In this document: positions 8,128-17,490 of the stretch, one piece after another
Layout of the letters: each line of letters begins with the position of its first letter
Numbering within the stretch: position 1 is the first letter of the stretch
Source of the DNA: Betaproteobacteria bacterium
Lineage (GTDB): Bacteria > Pseudomonadota > Gammaproteobacteria > Burkholderiales > SG8-39
Assembly: GCA_016195915.1 (NCBI GenBank)
Contig: JACPYS010000055.1
Location: 124,001 to 188,000, forward strand
DNA length: 64,000 nucleotides
Reading direction: 5' to 3'
Program-made: the position numbers and the translations under genes
Notes under the pieces: generated by a model
Seen by the model: the letters and a program-made list of their open reading frames with translations, nothing else
Databases searched by the model: none
What the model was told of the DNA's origin: nothing

Positions 8128-9507
8128 TCAGAGCACCTTGCCCGGATTCATCAGGTCTTGCGGATCGAACGCCTGCTTGATCCGCTGCATCAGTTCCATC
8201 TCGAGCGCCGACTTGTGGTGCCGGATTTCCTCGCGCTTGAGCTGCCCGAGCCCGTGCTCGGCGGATATGGAGCCGCCGAGCGCGGCGACCGATCCATAGA
8301 CGATCCGGTTGACCTCGCTTGCCTTCGCGACCAGAGCTGCGTCGCCGATGTTGTAATGCAGATTTCCGTCGCCCACGTGACCGAAGCAAAACACCGCTGT
8401 TCCGGGGAAAACGGCGTCGAGCGCGATGCCCGCGCGGGCGATGAATTCGGGCACGAGTGAAACCGGGACCGAGACGTCGTGTTTGACGTTCTTGAACTGT
8501 GCCTCCGGAATGGATTCACGGATCTGCCATAGCGCGGCGGACTGCGCCTGACTCGCTGCCAGCGCGACGTCCCTCACCAGTCGGCGCTGCGCGCAATCAT
8601 CCAATGCGCGCTCGACCATGACGGCGAGCGCGGCCTGTTCCCCGGTATCGGTCAGTTCGGCAAGCACATACCAGTCCGAGCGCTCGGCGAGCGGATCGCG
8701 CGTACCGGGGCGGTGAGCAAGCACCGCTTCGACGCAATGCCGCGAAATCAGTTCGAACGCGCTCAGCCGGTCGCCGCACGCGGAACGCAACGCGGCAAGA
8801 AGCTCCACCGCGCGTGCGGGGCTCTCCACCGCGATCCACGCCGTCGCGCTCGCGCTCGGCAACGGGTAAAGCTTGAGCACCGCCGCGGTGATGATGCCGA
8901 GCGTGCCTTCCGCTCCGACGAACAGTTGTTTGAGGTCGTAGCCGGTGTTGTCCTTGCGCAGCCCACGCAGGCCGTTCCACACGCGCCCATCGGGAAGCAC
9001 CACTTCGAGCCCGAGCGTGAGATCGCGCGTATTGCCGTAGCGAAGCACGTTCACGCCGCCCGCGTTGGTCGAGAGGTTGCCGCCGATCTGGCAGCTTCCC
9101 TCGGCGCCGAGCGAAAGCGGGAACAAGCGTTCATGCGCCGCCGCCGTGCGCTGGAGTTCCGCCAGCACGCAGCCTGCTTCGGCAGTGAGGGTATTGTTGA
9201 GCGCATCGACGCTGCGCACGCGGTTCATCCGGGAGAGCGAAACCACGATCTCGGGCCGCGTCCCGGTAGGCACCGATCCCCCGCACAGGCCGGTATTTCC
9301 GCCTTGCGGAACGATCGCAAGGCGCTGCGCGGCGGCAAGACGCACCACCTGCGCAACCTCCTCGGTGGTGCCTGGCCGCGCGACGCACTGCGCAGACGCC
9401 GCGTATTGCTTACGCCAGTCAGCGCAATAGGAGGCAGCTTCGGCGCCCGTCAACACATTGCCCGTGCCGACGATCGCCGCGAATTGTTCGATAATAGTTG
9501 CTTGCAT
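8128..9507 (-). CDS. FAD-linked 2-hydroxyacid dehydrogenase (GlcD/D2HGDH-like)
   Basis: Encodes 459 residues. The N-terminal PCMH-type FAD domain (about 35-220) shows VPQGGNTGLCGGS and the ridge NLSTNAGGVNVLRYGNTRD. The C-terminal FAD-oxidase cap contains CFGHVGDGNLHYN, whose His pair binds the metal and substrate carboxylate in D-2-hydroxyglutarate and D-lactate dehydrogenases. The length is typical for the soluble, quinone or ETF-linked enzymes. It is divergent from the nitroreductase with 63 bp between starts, so they share a promoter region. D-2-hydroxyglutarate, D-lactate or another D-2-hydroxy acid is possible as substrate. Confidence 0.88.
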   Translation of the reverse strand: MQATIIEQFAAIVGTGNVLTGAEAASYCADWRKQYAASAQCVARPGTTEEVAQVVRLAAAQRLAIVPQGGNTGLCGGSVPTGTRPEIVVSLSRMNRVRSVDALNNTLTAEAGCVLAELQRTAAAHERLFPLSLGAEGSCQIGGNLSTNAGGVNVLRYGNTRDLTLGLEVVLPDGRVWNGLRGLRKDNTGYDLKQLFVGAEGTLGIITAAVLKLYPLPSASATAWIAVESPARAVELLAALRSACGDRLSAFELISRHCVEAVLAHRPGTRDPLAERSDWYVLAELTDTGEQAALAVMVERALDDCAQRRLVRDVALAASQAQSAALWQIRESIPEAQFKNVKHDVSVPVSLVPEFIARAGIALDAVFPGTAVFCFGHVGDGNLHYNIGDAALVAKASEVNRIVYGSVAALGGSISAEHGLGQLKREEIRHHKSALEMELMQRIKQAFDPQDLMNPGKVL

Positions 9508-9570
9508 GACGCCGGCCTGGTGATTTCGATGTTGTCGGTCCGCCCGATTCTATCTCTACGCTCCGAACGC

Positions 9571-10305
9571 ATGACAGATAAACACGATCCCAGCCGCGGC
9601 GCACTGCCGTTTTCCGCCGGTGCGGTCCCGGCAACGCCCGATGAATTGATTCTCTCTCGCCGTTCCGTGAGGGCGTTCCGCACTGATCCCGTGCCGCGCA
9701 ATACGATCGAGGAACTGCTTGCAGTCGCGGGTCGCGCCCCCTCGGGAACCAACGTACAGCCCTGGAAGGTGTGGGTCCTGGCCGGAATAGTGCGCGACCG
9801 CGTCGCGGCACGCATGGTGGACGCATACTTGAGCGGCGGCGGGGAGGGCATGAGTTCGCCCTACAAGTACTACCCCAGCAAGTGGCGCGAGCCGTACATT
9901 TCGCGCCGGCGCAAGCTTGGCTGGGACCTGTACGGGCTGCTTGGCATCGGCCGCGCGGATAAGCACAGGATGGCGCAGCAACATGCGCGGAATTTCCGGT
10001 TCTTCGACGCTCCGATCGGCCTCGTCTTCACCATCGACCGCGACCTCGACCTCGGCTCGTGGCTCGACTACGGCATGTTCCTGCAGAACGTGATGCTGGC
10101 GGCGCGCGCACGCGGACTCGACACCTGTCCCCAGGCGGCGATCAGTCAGGCGCACGCCATCCTGCGCGAAGAACTCGAAATTCCGGCGGTGGAGCAGGTG
10201 GTGTGCGGAATGTCGCTCGGCTACGCGCGCGAGGACGCAATTGAGAACACACTGGTGACGGAGCGCGAGCCGGTCGAGAATTTCGCCCGCTTCCTCGGCT
10301 TCTGA
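9571..10305 (+). CDS. nitroreductase family FMN oxidoreductase
   Basis: Encodes 244 residues. The frame runs far upstream antisense to the FAD oxidase, so I start at the ATG at 9571, where the family N-terminus begins. The FMN-binding RRSVRAFRTDPVP and the APSGTNVQPWKVWVL segment are typical, as is the late Gly-rich FMN contact CGMSLGYA. Members reduce nitroaromatics, quinones or enones with NAD(P)H as dimers. The stop shares a base with the start of the downstream binding-protein gene (TGATG), so the two are coupled. Confidence 0.88.
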   Translation: MTDKHDPSRGALPFSAGAVPATPDELILSRRSVRAFRTDPVPRNTIEELLAVAGRAPSGTNVQPWKVWVLAGIVRDRVAARMVDAYLSGGGEGMSSPYKYYPSKWREPYISRRRKLGWDLYGLLGIGRADKHRMAQQHARNFRFFDAPIGLVFTIDRDLDLGSWLDYGMFLQNVMLAARARGLDTCPQAAISQAHAILREELEIPAVEQVVCGMSLGYAREDAIENTLVTEREPVENFARFLGF

Positions 10306-11453
10306 TGAAAGCGTTCGCCGTTGCCTTGCTCCTTTGCAGCGCTGCGGCGCTCGCGCAGCCGCCGGTGCTGATCGGCGGCAGCGTGGCCCGCACCGGCCAG
10401 CTTGCGGACCTGTCGGGTGAATACGTCAAGGGGCTGGAATTGTGGCAGGCGGACGTCAACGCGCGCGGCGGGCTTCTCGGCCGCAGCGTCGAATTGCGCC
10501 TGGCTGATGACGAGAGCGGCGCGCGGCGCGCGGCGGAGATCACGAGCGAGCTGATTGCCGAGGGCAAGGTGGACCTGCTGATCGGGCCGTTCGGGTCGCC
10601 GGCAACCCTCGCCGCTGGAGTCGTCGCCGAACGCGAGCAACGCATCCTGGTGAATGCGACCGGGGCGGCCGACAACGTCCACAAGAGGGCGCTGCGCTAT
10701 GTTTTCCAGCTGCTTGCGCCTGCCAGCGAGCAGGCGTTGCCGGTGCTGAAGCTTGCGGACAGGCTCGGGGCGCACACGATTACGGTGTTCGCGCGGGGCG
10801 GCGCGGGCGGAGCGATGGATCGACTGCGGCAAGAGGTGAAACTCGCCGGGTTGGGTCTGATCGAATCCGGCGCGCTTCCCCCGCCGACGCTGATGCCGGC
10901 CAACTATCCGCCGTTGATCGCGAAAATCGACCGCGCATCGGTGGTGCTCGTATTTGACAATACCTTGCGCCTCGCGGACATCGTCCGCGCGATGAAGCAT
11001 GCCGGGTTTCGTCCGCGCGCGTTCGTCTCCCCCGATGTGCTCCAGGCCGACTACATCAAGCGCATCGGCGTCGACGCCGAATATTCGATCGGGCTATCGG
11101 CGTACGAGCCGCGCGCCCGGACCCGCGGCAACGCGGATTTCGTGCGATCCTTCGAGGCTAGGCACAAGCGGCCGCCGGAGTTGTACGCCGCCTGCGGCTG
11201 GGCGACCGGGCAGTTGATCGAGGCCGCCGCGGCACGCTCGGGATCGATCGAGACGGCGCCGCTGCGGGAGGCCTTTGCGCAGCTCGAGACGGAGACGGTA
11301 ATTGGAGCGTACAAGGTGGATGCGAACGGTGCGCAGCGCGCCGCAACGGCGATGCTGGTGCAGATCCTGAAGGGGAAGCGGGAGGTGATATGGCCCGAGA
11401 ACTTCCGCAGCGCGGACGCAGTGCTGACACCGCCAGCCTGGGGCAGGCAGTGA
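10305..11453 (+). CDS. ABC-type branched-chain amino-acid-like substrate-binding protein
   Basis: Encodes 382 residues. A signal peptide covers residues 1-19 (AALAQ). The mature chain begins VLIGGSVARTGQLADLSGEY, the hallmark of the type I periplasmic fold of the Leu/Ile/Val receptor family, and a second lobe contains PDVLQADYIKRIG. These receptors bind amino acids, amides, aromatic acids or urea. No permease or ATPase genes are adjacent. It overlaps the nitroreductase start-to-stop and precedes an MFS gene, suggesting an uptake and modification cassette for one small organic compound (inference). Confidence 0.85.
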   Translation: MKAFAVALLLCSAAALAQPPVLIGGSVARTGQLADLSGEYVKGLELWQADVNARGGLLGRSVELRLADDESGARRAAEITSELIAEGKVDLLIGPFGSPATLAAGVVAEREQRILVNATGAADNVHKRALRYVFQLLAPASEQALPVLKLADRLGAHTITVFARGGAGGAMDRLRQEVKLAGLGLIESGALPPPTLMPANYPPLIAKIDRASVVLVFDNTLRLADIVRAMKHAGFRPRAFVSPDVLQADYIKRIGVDAEYSIGLSAYEPRARTRGNADFVRSFEARHKRPPELYAACGWATGQLIEAAAARSGSIETAPLREAFAQLETETVIGAYKVDANGAQRAATAMLVQILKGKREVIWPENFRSADAVLTPPAWGRQ

Positions 11454-11500
11454 AACCGGAGGACTGAACTCGTGCATCGGTCCTGTTCCAAGCCTCGCGT

Positions 11501-12688
11501 TTGAGCACTACCGCGCGCGCGCTCGTCGTGCCGGTCGCGGTGACGTTCGCCGTGCAGGCGCTCGTCGCAATGGCGGTGTACTCCGCGCCGGTGATGGCGC
11601 CGGTGGCGGGTCCGGCGCTCGGCGTTCCGCCCGCGTACGTCGGTTACTACATCGCGGTGGTGTATGCCGGCAGCATGATCGGCTCGGTGACCGGCGGGGG
11701 CTGGGTGGCGCGCTTCGGCGCCATCCGGGTAAGCCAGATCGGGCTTGCGCTGTGTATGGCGGGGCTTGCGCTTGGTGCGAGCGCGTTTATTCCGCTGGTA
11801 CTCCTCGGCGGCCTGTGCGTCGGCCTGGGTTACGGTCCCACCACGCCTGCGAGTTCGCACATCCTGGTGCGCGCCGCGCCCGCGCGCCTGATCGCGATGG
11901 TGTTCTCGCTCAAGCAGACCGGCGTGCCCGCCGGAGCGGCGATCGCCGGAGCGGTCGTTCCGCTGCTGGTGCTGAACGCGGGCTGGCAGAACGCGGCGAT
12001 CGCGATCGGCGTCGCCTGCCTTGCGCTCGCGCTGGCAATCGAGCCGGCAAGGGCGCGCTTCGATCACGATCTCGATCCCGGGGCGCGCGTGTCGGCTGCA
12101 TCGATGTTCGCGACACTCGGTCTGGTGAAGAATCCGCGGCTGGCGGAGATGGCGGTCGCCTCGTTCATCTATGGCGGCGCGCAGATCACGCTGGTGACCT
12201 ATCTGGTCACTTTCCTTACCGAGACGTTTGCGATGTCGCTGGTGCTCGCAGGCTTGGTGATGTCGGTATCGCAGCTCGCCAGCGTGGCGGGGCGGATCGC
12301 CTGGGGAGTGGTCGCGGACCGGGTGCTCTCGCCGCGGACCACGCTCGGGTTGCTCGGCATCGGCATGGGGATCAGCGGGCTTGCCACGCTGGCTGCGAGT
12401 CCGGCGTGGCCCACCTGGCTGCTATTCGTGTTTGCGGCCGTGTTTGGCTCGACCGCGGTCGGATGGAACGGGGTGTACCTGGCCGAAGTCGCGCGCCTCG
12501 CGCCGCGGGACCGGATCAGCCAGGCCACGGGCGCCTGCCTGTTTTTCACGTTCCTCGGCGTGGTGTGCTCGCCGCCGCTGTTCAACTTCGCGCTTGCTCT
12601 GGGCCTGGGATATGCAGGCGCGTATGCGGCGTTTGGCGTGCCGGGGCTGCTGGCCGGGGCGTGGCTCCTGTTCGCCCGGCCTGAGTAG
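11501..12688 (+). CDS. major facilitator superfamily transporter
   Basis: Encodes 395 residues from a TTG start; no ATG fits before the first helix. Twelve hydrophobic segments are readable, with the MFS loop 2-3 element reduced to GGGWVARFGAIRV. A second-half copy appears as GRIAWGVVADRVLSPR, close to the conserved G-x-x-x-D-R. The general look is of the CynX/NarK-like or organic-anion branch. Substrate unknown. It follows the binding-protein gene by 47 bp. Confidence 0.8.
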   Translation: MSTTARALVVPVAVTFAVQALVAMAVYSAPVMAPVAGPALGVPPAYVGYYIAVVYAGSMIGSVTGGGWVARFGAIRVSQIGLALCMAGLALGASAFIPLVLLGGLCVGLGYGPTTPASSHILVRAAPARLIAMVFSLKQTGVPAGAAIAGAVVPLLVLNAGWQNAAIAIGVACLALALAIEPARARFDHDLDPGARVSAASMFATLGLVKNPRLAEMAVASFIYGGAQITLVTYLVTFLTETFAMSLVLAGLVMSVSQLASVAGRIAWGVVADRVLSPRTTLGLLGIGMGISGLATLAASPAWPTWLLFVFAAVFGSTAVGWNGVYLAEVARLAPRDRISQATGACLFFTFLGVVCSPPLFNFALALGLGYAGAYAAFGVPGLLAGAWLLFARPE

Positions 12689-12695
12689 CGTGCGC

Positions 12696-13331
12696 ATGGC
12701 TCGCGACGTTTTCCTGGTGCACGGCCTGTGGATGCCTGGCATGTTGATGTCGCCGCTCGCCGCGCGCATCGCCCGCGCGGGATTTCGCAGCCACGTTTTC
12801 GATTACGCGGGCCGCGATCGTACGCTGGAGGTGCACGCCGAGCGTCTTCTGCGCTTCATCGACGAGCGCGCTCACATCGGGCCCGTGCATCTGGTGGCGC
12901 ATAGCATGGGCGGCCGCGTGGTGCTCGAAGCTTTGCGGCGCGCGCCTGAACTCCCCGTGGCCTCGGTGTTGCTGCTCGGAACGCCGGTAAACGGCTGCTT
13001 CGCCGGTCGCCGGCTCGCGCGCCACGGCTGGGGTCGCTGGATGCTGGGTGCGAGCGAGCAGGTGTGGAGGGAACATAGCGCGCCGACGTGGAACCGCGCC
13101 GCACCGCTCGGGGTGATTGCCGGGTCGCGCCCCGTCGGCCTCGCGCGCGCGCTCGGACGACTCACCGGGACGAACGACGGGGTGGCGATGCTCGAAGAGA
13201 CGGCACTGCAGGGAATGAGCGCGCGATTGGTGATGCCGGTGGGGCACAGCGAAATGCTCATTTCGGCGCGCGTGGCGCGCCAGGTCGTCGCGTTTCTGAC
13301 GGATGGGAAGTTCCATGCCGACGTATCGTAG
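12696..13331 (+). CDS. alpha/beta hydrolase
   Basis: Encodes 211 residues. The ATG at 12696 is chosen; a GTG two codons earlier is also possible. FLVHGLWMPG is the oxyanion-hole loop, VAHSMGGRVV holds the nucleophilic Ser at about 70, and VMPVGHSEML near the C-terminus holds the catalytic His. The lid is short. It resembles small triacylglycerol-lipase/PGAP1-like esterases. It starts 7 bp after the MFS stop and overlaps the next gene by 17 bp, so it belongs to the same transcription unit. Confidence 0.8.
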   Translation: MARDVFLVHGLWMPGMLMSPLAARIARAGFRSHVFDYAGRDRTLEVHAERLLRFIDERAHIGPVHLVAHSMGGRVVLEALRRAPELPVASVLLLGTPVNGCFAGRRLARHGWGRWMLGASEQVWREHSAPTWNRAAPLGVIAGSRPVGLARALGRLTGTNDGVAMLEETALQGMSARLVMPVGHSEMLISARVARQVVAFLTDGKFHADVS

Positions 13332-14361
13332 GCGTCTCGTGTCCGCGCTGGCCGCGGTGGCGCTCCTCACGGGGTGCGAGACGCTGGGCTACTATGCGCA
13401 GGCGGTTGGCGGGCAGTTCAGCCTTCTCTCCCGCGCGCGGCCGGTCGAGCAATGGCTGGGCGATCCGGCGACACCAGCGTTGTTGCGCGCGCGGCTCGAA
13501 ACCGCCTCGGCCATGCGCAACTACGCGAGCCGCGAACTCGGCCTGCCGGACAACGCCAGCTACCGCCGCTATGCGGAACTCGAGCGAGCGTTCGCGGTGT
13601 GGAATGTAGTCGCCGCGCCCGAGTTCTCCACGCGAGCGCTGCAGTCGTGCTTTCCCGTGGCGGGCTGCGTGAGTTACCGCGGGTTTTTCGCACCCGCAGA
13701 CGCAGAGCGCCATGCCGCTGGCCTGAGATCGGCGGGGAACGACGTGCACGTTGCAGGCGTGCCGGCCTATTCGACACTCGGCTGGTTCGACGACCCGCTG
13801 CTCTCCACCTTCATCCGCTACCCGGAGGCTGAACTCGCGGGGCTGGTGTTTCACGAGCTTGCGCACCAGCTGGTCTATGTCCGCGACGACACCACGTTCA
13901 ACGAGTCGTTTGCCGTGGCCGTGGAGGAGGCGGGTGTGCGCCGCTGGCTTGCCGCAACCCGGCGCGAAGCCGCGCTTGCCGGGTTCACCGAGGGGCAGCG
14001 AAGAAAGAGGGAGTTCATCGCGTTGATCACCGATACGCGCGATCGTCTCGAAGCGCTCTACCGCCAGAGCGCGGCGCCGGAAGCGATGCGCGAGCGCAAG
14101 CGCGCGGAGTTTGCGGCGTTCGAGCAACGCTATGCGCAGCTGAAAATTCGCTGGGGAGGTTTCGCGAGCTACGACCGTTTCATGGAGTCGCCCAACAACG
14201 CGCTGCTCGCTTCGATGGCCGCGTACACCGAGCGGGTGCCCGCGTTCGAGCGACTGCTCGAGCGCGAGGGCGGCGATCTGTTGCGTTTCTATGCGCGGGT
14301 GAAGGAACTCGCCGCGCTCGGCAAGGACGAGCGCGAGCGGCGCCTGGCCGCGCTGAAGTGA
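13315..14361 (+). CDS. zinc aminopeptidase-like lipoprotein
   Basis: Encodes 348 residues from the ATG at 13315; an ATG four codons earlier is also in frame. Residues 1-20 form a lipoprotein signal with lipobox LLTGC. The catalytic zinc motif HELAHQ (HExxH) lies at about residue 180, followed by NESFA with the likely third ligand Glu, the pattern of the uncharacterised predicted aminopeptidase family COG4324. A C-terminal helical part (about 225-320) is rich in Arg/Glu. The enzyme should face the periplasm. The gene overlaps the upstream hydrolase and is convergent with the GST gene only 4 bp away. Confidence 0.8.
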   Translation: MPTYRRRLVSALAAVALLTGCETLGYYAQAVGGQFSLLSRARPVEQWLGDPATPALLRARLETASAMRNYASRELGLPDNASYRRYAELERAFAVWNVVAAPEFSTRALQSCFPVAGCVSYRGFFAPADAERHAAGLRSAGNDVHVAGVPAYSTLGWFDDPLLSTFIRYPEAELAGLVFHELAHQLVYVRDDTTFNESFAVAVEEAGVRRWLAATRREAALAGFTEGQRRKREFIALITDTRDRLEALYRQSAAPEAMRERKRAEFAAFEQRYAQLKIRWGGFASYDRFMESPNNALLASMAAYTERVPAFERLLEREGGDLLRFYARVKELAALGKDERERRLAALK

Positions 14362-14365
14362 CGCT

Positions 14366-14983
14366 TCAGCTGAGCGGTATGAGCACGATCTTCCTGTAGG
14401 CGGGCCGCTCCGACAGGCGCTGGAACCAGGCCTGCAGGTTCGGGTGCGCGGGCCGTTCGATCGGCAGCGACAGCCAGAGGTGGAAATGACATCCGATGGG
14501 GATGTCGCCCATTGTGAATGCATTTCCGGCAACGAACTGCCGGCCGGCAAGCTGCGCATCGAGCATTGACGCGAGGTCCACGCACTTCTTGCGCCCTTCC
14601 TCGATTGCCGTCATGTCGCGCTTCTCCGGCGGTGTGCGGATCAGACCCCAGAACACGGTCCGGAACGCCGCCTGAAAACTCATCGCCCAGTCCATCCAAC
14701 GGTCTGCATCCGCCCGCTGCTTCAGATCGGTGGGCCAAATCGAACCCGCGGCGTATTTCGCCGCCAGATAGCGCACGATGGAGTTCGACTCCCACAGCAC
14801 GAACCCGTCATCGTCGATCGTGGGCACCAGACCCATCGGGTTCATCCTGCGGTATTCGGGCGTGTTCACCACGCCGAAAGCCATGCCAGCATCGACGCGC
14901 TCATACGGCAGGCCGAGTTCCTCGAGCGTCCACAGCGCCTTTTTCACGTTGACCGAGTTCACGCGGCCCCAGAGCTTGATCAT
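14366..14983 (-). CDS. glutathione S-transferase
   Basis: Encodes 205 residues starting at MIKLWG; an upstream ATG would add five residues. The N-terminal thioredoxin-like domain shows VNSVNVKKALWTLEELGLPY, NPMGLVPTIDDDG with the cis-Pro, and WESNSIVRYLAAKY, whose E-S pair binds the gamma-glutamyl moiety. The C-terminal all-alpha domain includes FTMGDIPIG, the N-capping motif. It conjugates or transfers glutathione; substrate unknown. It is 11 bp from the gamma-glutamyltransferase gene on the same strand, so the pair probably forms an operon of glutathione chemistry. Confidence 0.9.
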   Translation of the reverse strand: MIKLWGRVNSVNVKKALWTLEELGLPYERVDAGMAFGVVNTPEYRRMNPMGLVPTIDDDGFVLWESNSIVRYLAAKYAAGSIWPTDLKQRADADRWMDWAMSFQAAFRTVFWGLIRTPPEKRDMTAIEEGRKKCVDLASMLDAQLAGRQFVAGNAFTMGDIPIGCHFHLWLSLPIERPAHPNLQAWFQRLSERPAYRKIVLIPLS

Positions 14984-14994
14984 CGTCTGCTTCC

Positions 14995-16584
14995 TCAATA
15001 ACCCACGGCCTGACCGTCCCTGCGCGGGTCGGATGCCGCGAGGTAGCCGCCGTCGAGTTTCCAGATCATCTGGGCGCTGCCGAAGTCCATGTAGCCTTCC
15101 TTGAGTTCGACGATGCGGTGGCCGCGCCGGGTCAACTCTTCGAGCACCGTGGAAGCGAGCCCGCCCTCCACGTTTACGTCCATGCCCTGCACGATGCGAA
15201 AGCGCGGCCCGTCGGAGGCGCTCTGCGGGTTCTGCCCGTAGTCCGCGATGCGCACCATCACCTGCATGTGGCCCTGCGGCTGCATGCTGCCGCCCATCAC
15301 GCCGAAGCTCATGACCGGCTTGCCGTTGCGCGTGACGAATCCCGGAATGATGGTCTGGAACGGGCGCTTGGCCGGGCCGACCTGGTTGGCGTGCCCCGGC
15401 TTCAGAACGAAAGTCGCGGCGCGGTTCTGCAGCGAGATACCGGTGCCCGGCACGACAATGCCCGAGCCGAAACCCATGTAGTTCGACTGAATCATCGAGA
15501 TCATCATGCCCGAGGCATCTGCCGCGGTGAGGTACACGGTGCCGCCCTTGGGTTGCGTGCCGTGACCGAAGTCCTGCGCGCGCTTCATGTCGATCAGTTG
15601 GGCGCGCTGCCTGAGGTAGCCGCGATCGAGCATGTCCTGCGGACGCACCTTCATGTGGCCGAGATCGCCGACGTAGGCGTAGACATCCGCGAACGCGAGC
15701 TTCATCGCCTCGATCTGCAGGTGCAGGCTGTCCGCGGAATCGACCTTGTGCGTAGCGACGCCGAGATTTTCGAGAATGCCGAGTGCAATGAGTGCGGCAA
15801 TGCCCTGCCCGTTGGGCGGCAATTCGTGCACCGTGTAGCCGCGGTAGTCGATCGACAGCGGCTCGATCCAGTCCGCGGTGTGCGCGGCGAGGTCGGACGC
15901 CTTCATCAATCCGCCGTGCTGCGCGCTGTGCGCCTCGAGCTTTTGCGCGAGTTCGCCGCGGTAAAACGCATCGCCTTTGGTGGCTGCGATCTTCTCGAGC
16001 GTCGCGGCGTGCTCGGGAAAGCGGAACACTTCACCCGCCTGCGGCGCGCGGCCGCCGGGCATGAAGGCCTCGGCAAATCCGGGGTACGCCTTGAGTTCGT
16101 TTGCCTGCTGCGCCCATTGGCGCGCGATGGTGGGCGAGACGACATAGCCGTTGCGTCCGTAGTGGATCGCCGGCTCGAAGAGCTTTTCGAACGGCAGCTT
16201 GCCGAAACGCTCCGAGAGCATGCGCCAGGCCGAAATGCAGCCCGGCACACTCACCGAGTTCCAGCCCCGCTGCGGCATCGTCTTCTGGCCGGCAAAGAAC
16301 TCCGGGGTCCATGCCGCGGGCGATCGCCCCGAGGCATTGAGTCCGTGCAGCTGCTTGCCGTCCCAGAGGATCGCGAAGGCATCCGAGCCGATGCCATTGG
16401 AGACAGGCTCGACCAGCGTCAGCGTGATTGCGGTGGCAAGGATTGCGTCCACGGCGTTGCCGCCGGCGAGCAACATGCGCAGTCCCGCTTGCGCGGCGAG
16501 CGGCTGCGAGGTCGCGACGACGTTCGCAGCCAGCACGGGCTTGCGCGGCCAGGCGTAGGGGAAATTCCAAGAGAGGCTGTTCAT
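14995..16584 (-). CDS. gamma-glutamyltransferase family protein
   Basis: Encodes 529 residues from MNSLSWN; the frame is open upstream, but homology starts here. It is an N-terminal nucleophile hydrolase that autocleaves before Thr349 (GGTVYLTAAD), separating a large subunit (with LLAGGNAVDAILA at about 39-51) from a small subunit. SFGVMGGSMQPQGHMQV near the C-terminus is the conserved glycine-rich oxyanion region. No signal peptide is present, unlike E. coli Ggt, so it may be cytoplasmic. It would hydrolyse glutathione or another gamma-glutamyl amide, or act on a beta-lactam-like acyl group. It is transcribed upstream of the GST gene. Confidence 0.88.
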   Translation of the reverse strand: MNSLSWNFPYAWPRKPVLAANVVATSQPLAAQAGLRMLLAGGNAVDAILATAITLTLVEPVSNGIGSDAFAILWDGKQLHGLNASGRSPAAWTPEFFAGQKTMPQRGWNSVSVPGCISAWRMLSERFGKLPFEKLFEPAIHYGRNGYVVSPTIARQWAQQANELKAYPGFAEAFMPGGRAPQAGEVFRFPEHAATLEKIAATKGDAFYRGELAQKLEAHSAQHGGLMKASDLAAHTADWIEPLSIDYRGYTVHELPPNGQGIAALIALGILENLGVATHKVDSADSLHLQIEAMKLAFADVYAYVGDLGHMKVRPQDMLDRGYLRQRAQLIDMKRAQDFGHGTQPKGGTVYLTAADASGMMISMIQSNYMGFGSGIVVPGTGISLQNRAATFVLKPGHANQVGPAKRPFQTIIPGFVTRNGKPVMSFGVMGGSMQPQGHMQVMVRIADYGQNPQSASDGPRFRIVQGMDVNVEGGLASTVLEELTRRGHRIVELKEGYMDFGSAQMIWKLDGGYLAASDPRRDGQAVGY

Positions 16585-16824
16585 AGGTATCGATCTGTGG
16601 GACGTTGAACCCGGCTTCGGTGCTTGCGTAGGAGAGGACTGCATTCTACGGGCTCCGTCGACCGTCCGAGCGCCCCCTCGGTGTCCGTTTCGCACGTGTA
16701 CCTTGTCAAGTGAGGTCGGATCTCCAGAGATACCGCCTTCCCGTGAACTGCGCCCGAACGCGCCCGACTCACTGCGACGCGATTCATGCCCGCATTCCGG
16801 CAATTCGCGCCGGGACGATGAAAA

Positions 16825-17253
16825 TCAGCTTACTGTAACTTCGGCGCGCCGGCCGAGCGCTGCCAGTGCGCGCTCGAGCGTCGGAACCTTGGTCGGGTGC
16901 CTCGGGTCGAGCATGCGCCGCACCTCCTTTTCGTGAATGTGCATTCGGCGCGCAAGCTCCGATTTCGAGATCTTCTGCTCTCGCATGGACAAATACACCG
17001 CCGCCTTCAGCGCCGTGGTCACAGGCGTAGCAACCAGCCGCTCGCCGCGCTTGGGCACGGAAGGGGCCGGGACTTCCATGCGATCCTCGATGCGGCCCTC
17101 GATCGCAGCCTGCAGCGCGCCTTCCGCGTCGGCGAGAGCCTGCTCTATCGTATTGCCTTGGGTGATCGCCTCGGGAATATCTCGGCAGCTCACCACGTAG
17201 CCACCATCTTCGCGGTCGGGCGTCAATTTCACAGGATAGTTGAATCGCAGCAT
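16825..17253 (-). CDS. HicB-family antitoxin without HicA
   Basis: Encodes 142 residues from MLRFNYPVK. Residues 1-60 make the HicB partially degraded RNase H fold (DGGYVVSCRDIPEAITQG). Residues 85-140 are a helix-turn-helix DNA-binding part (SKSELARRMHIHEKEVRRML). HicB normally neutralises the mRNA interferase HicA encoded next to it and represses the operon. No HicA-like frame was found on either side, so it is an orphan. It lies at the left edge of the toxin-antitoxin-rich patch. Confidence 0.85.
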   Translation of the reverse strand: MLRFNYPVKLTPDREDGGYVVSCRDIPEAITQGNTIEQALADAEGALQAAIEGRIEDRMEVPAPSVPKRGERLVATPVTTALKAAVYLSMREQKISKSELARRMHIHEKEVRRMLDPRHPTKVPTLERALAALGRRAEVTVS

Positions 17254-17458
17254 CGGGTACTCCAATTAATGGTCCCGCTCCGTGAGGTCAAGTAGTCACG
17301 CCTTGAGTCCAAGCAGCGGTATTCATTTTCCACTCCAGGCACGGATGATCCGGCTCGGTCGCTGCTATGCGTCGCGCTGAAGAAGCGTGCTCTGCAATCA
17401 TACGAATACCTGTTCCGCGTGATCTTGGCAACACAGTCGGGGCAGACGTGCGGGTGCC

Positions 17459-17490
17459 TTGACATTACCCCCCCCCCCTCGTGCTCCAAT
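17459..17490 (+). promoter_or_regulatory. candidate promoter with 11-bp poly-C spacer
   Basis: A perfect -35 box TTGACA (17459-17464) and a -10-like TCCAAT (17485-17490) are 20 bp apart. The spacer contains eleven consecutive C residues (17468-17478). Loss of three C would give the ideal 17-bp spacing. It lies about 47 bp before the ATG of the secreted protein gene. Confidence 0.4.

Noticed and set aside
8713-9570. Long open extension ahead of the nitroreductase gene (286 codons)
   Set aside because: It is antisense to the FAD oxidase, is low in recognisable motifs and rich in Arg/His as in shadow frames of high-GC genes. Homology begins at 9571.
15118-16608. 496-codon + strand frame opposite the gamma-glutamyltransferase
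   Set aside because: It is the mirror of a clearly conserved gene, with no ribosome site or motif. It is an antisense artefact of GC-rich third positions.
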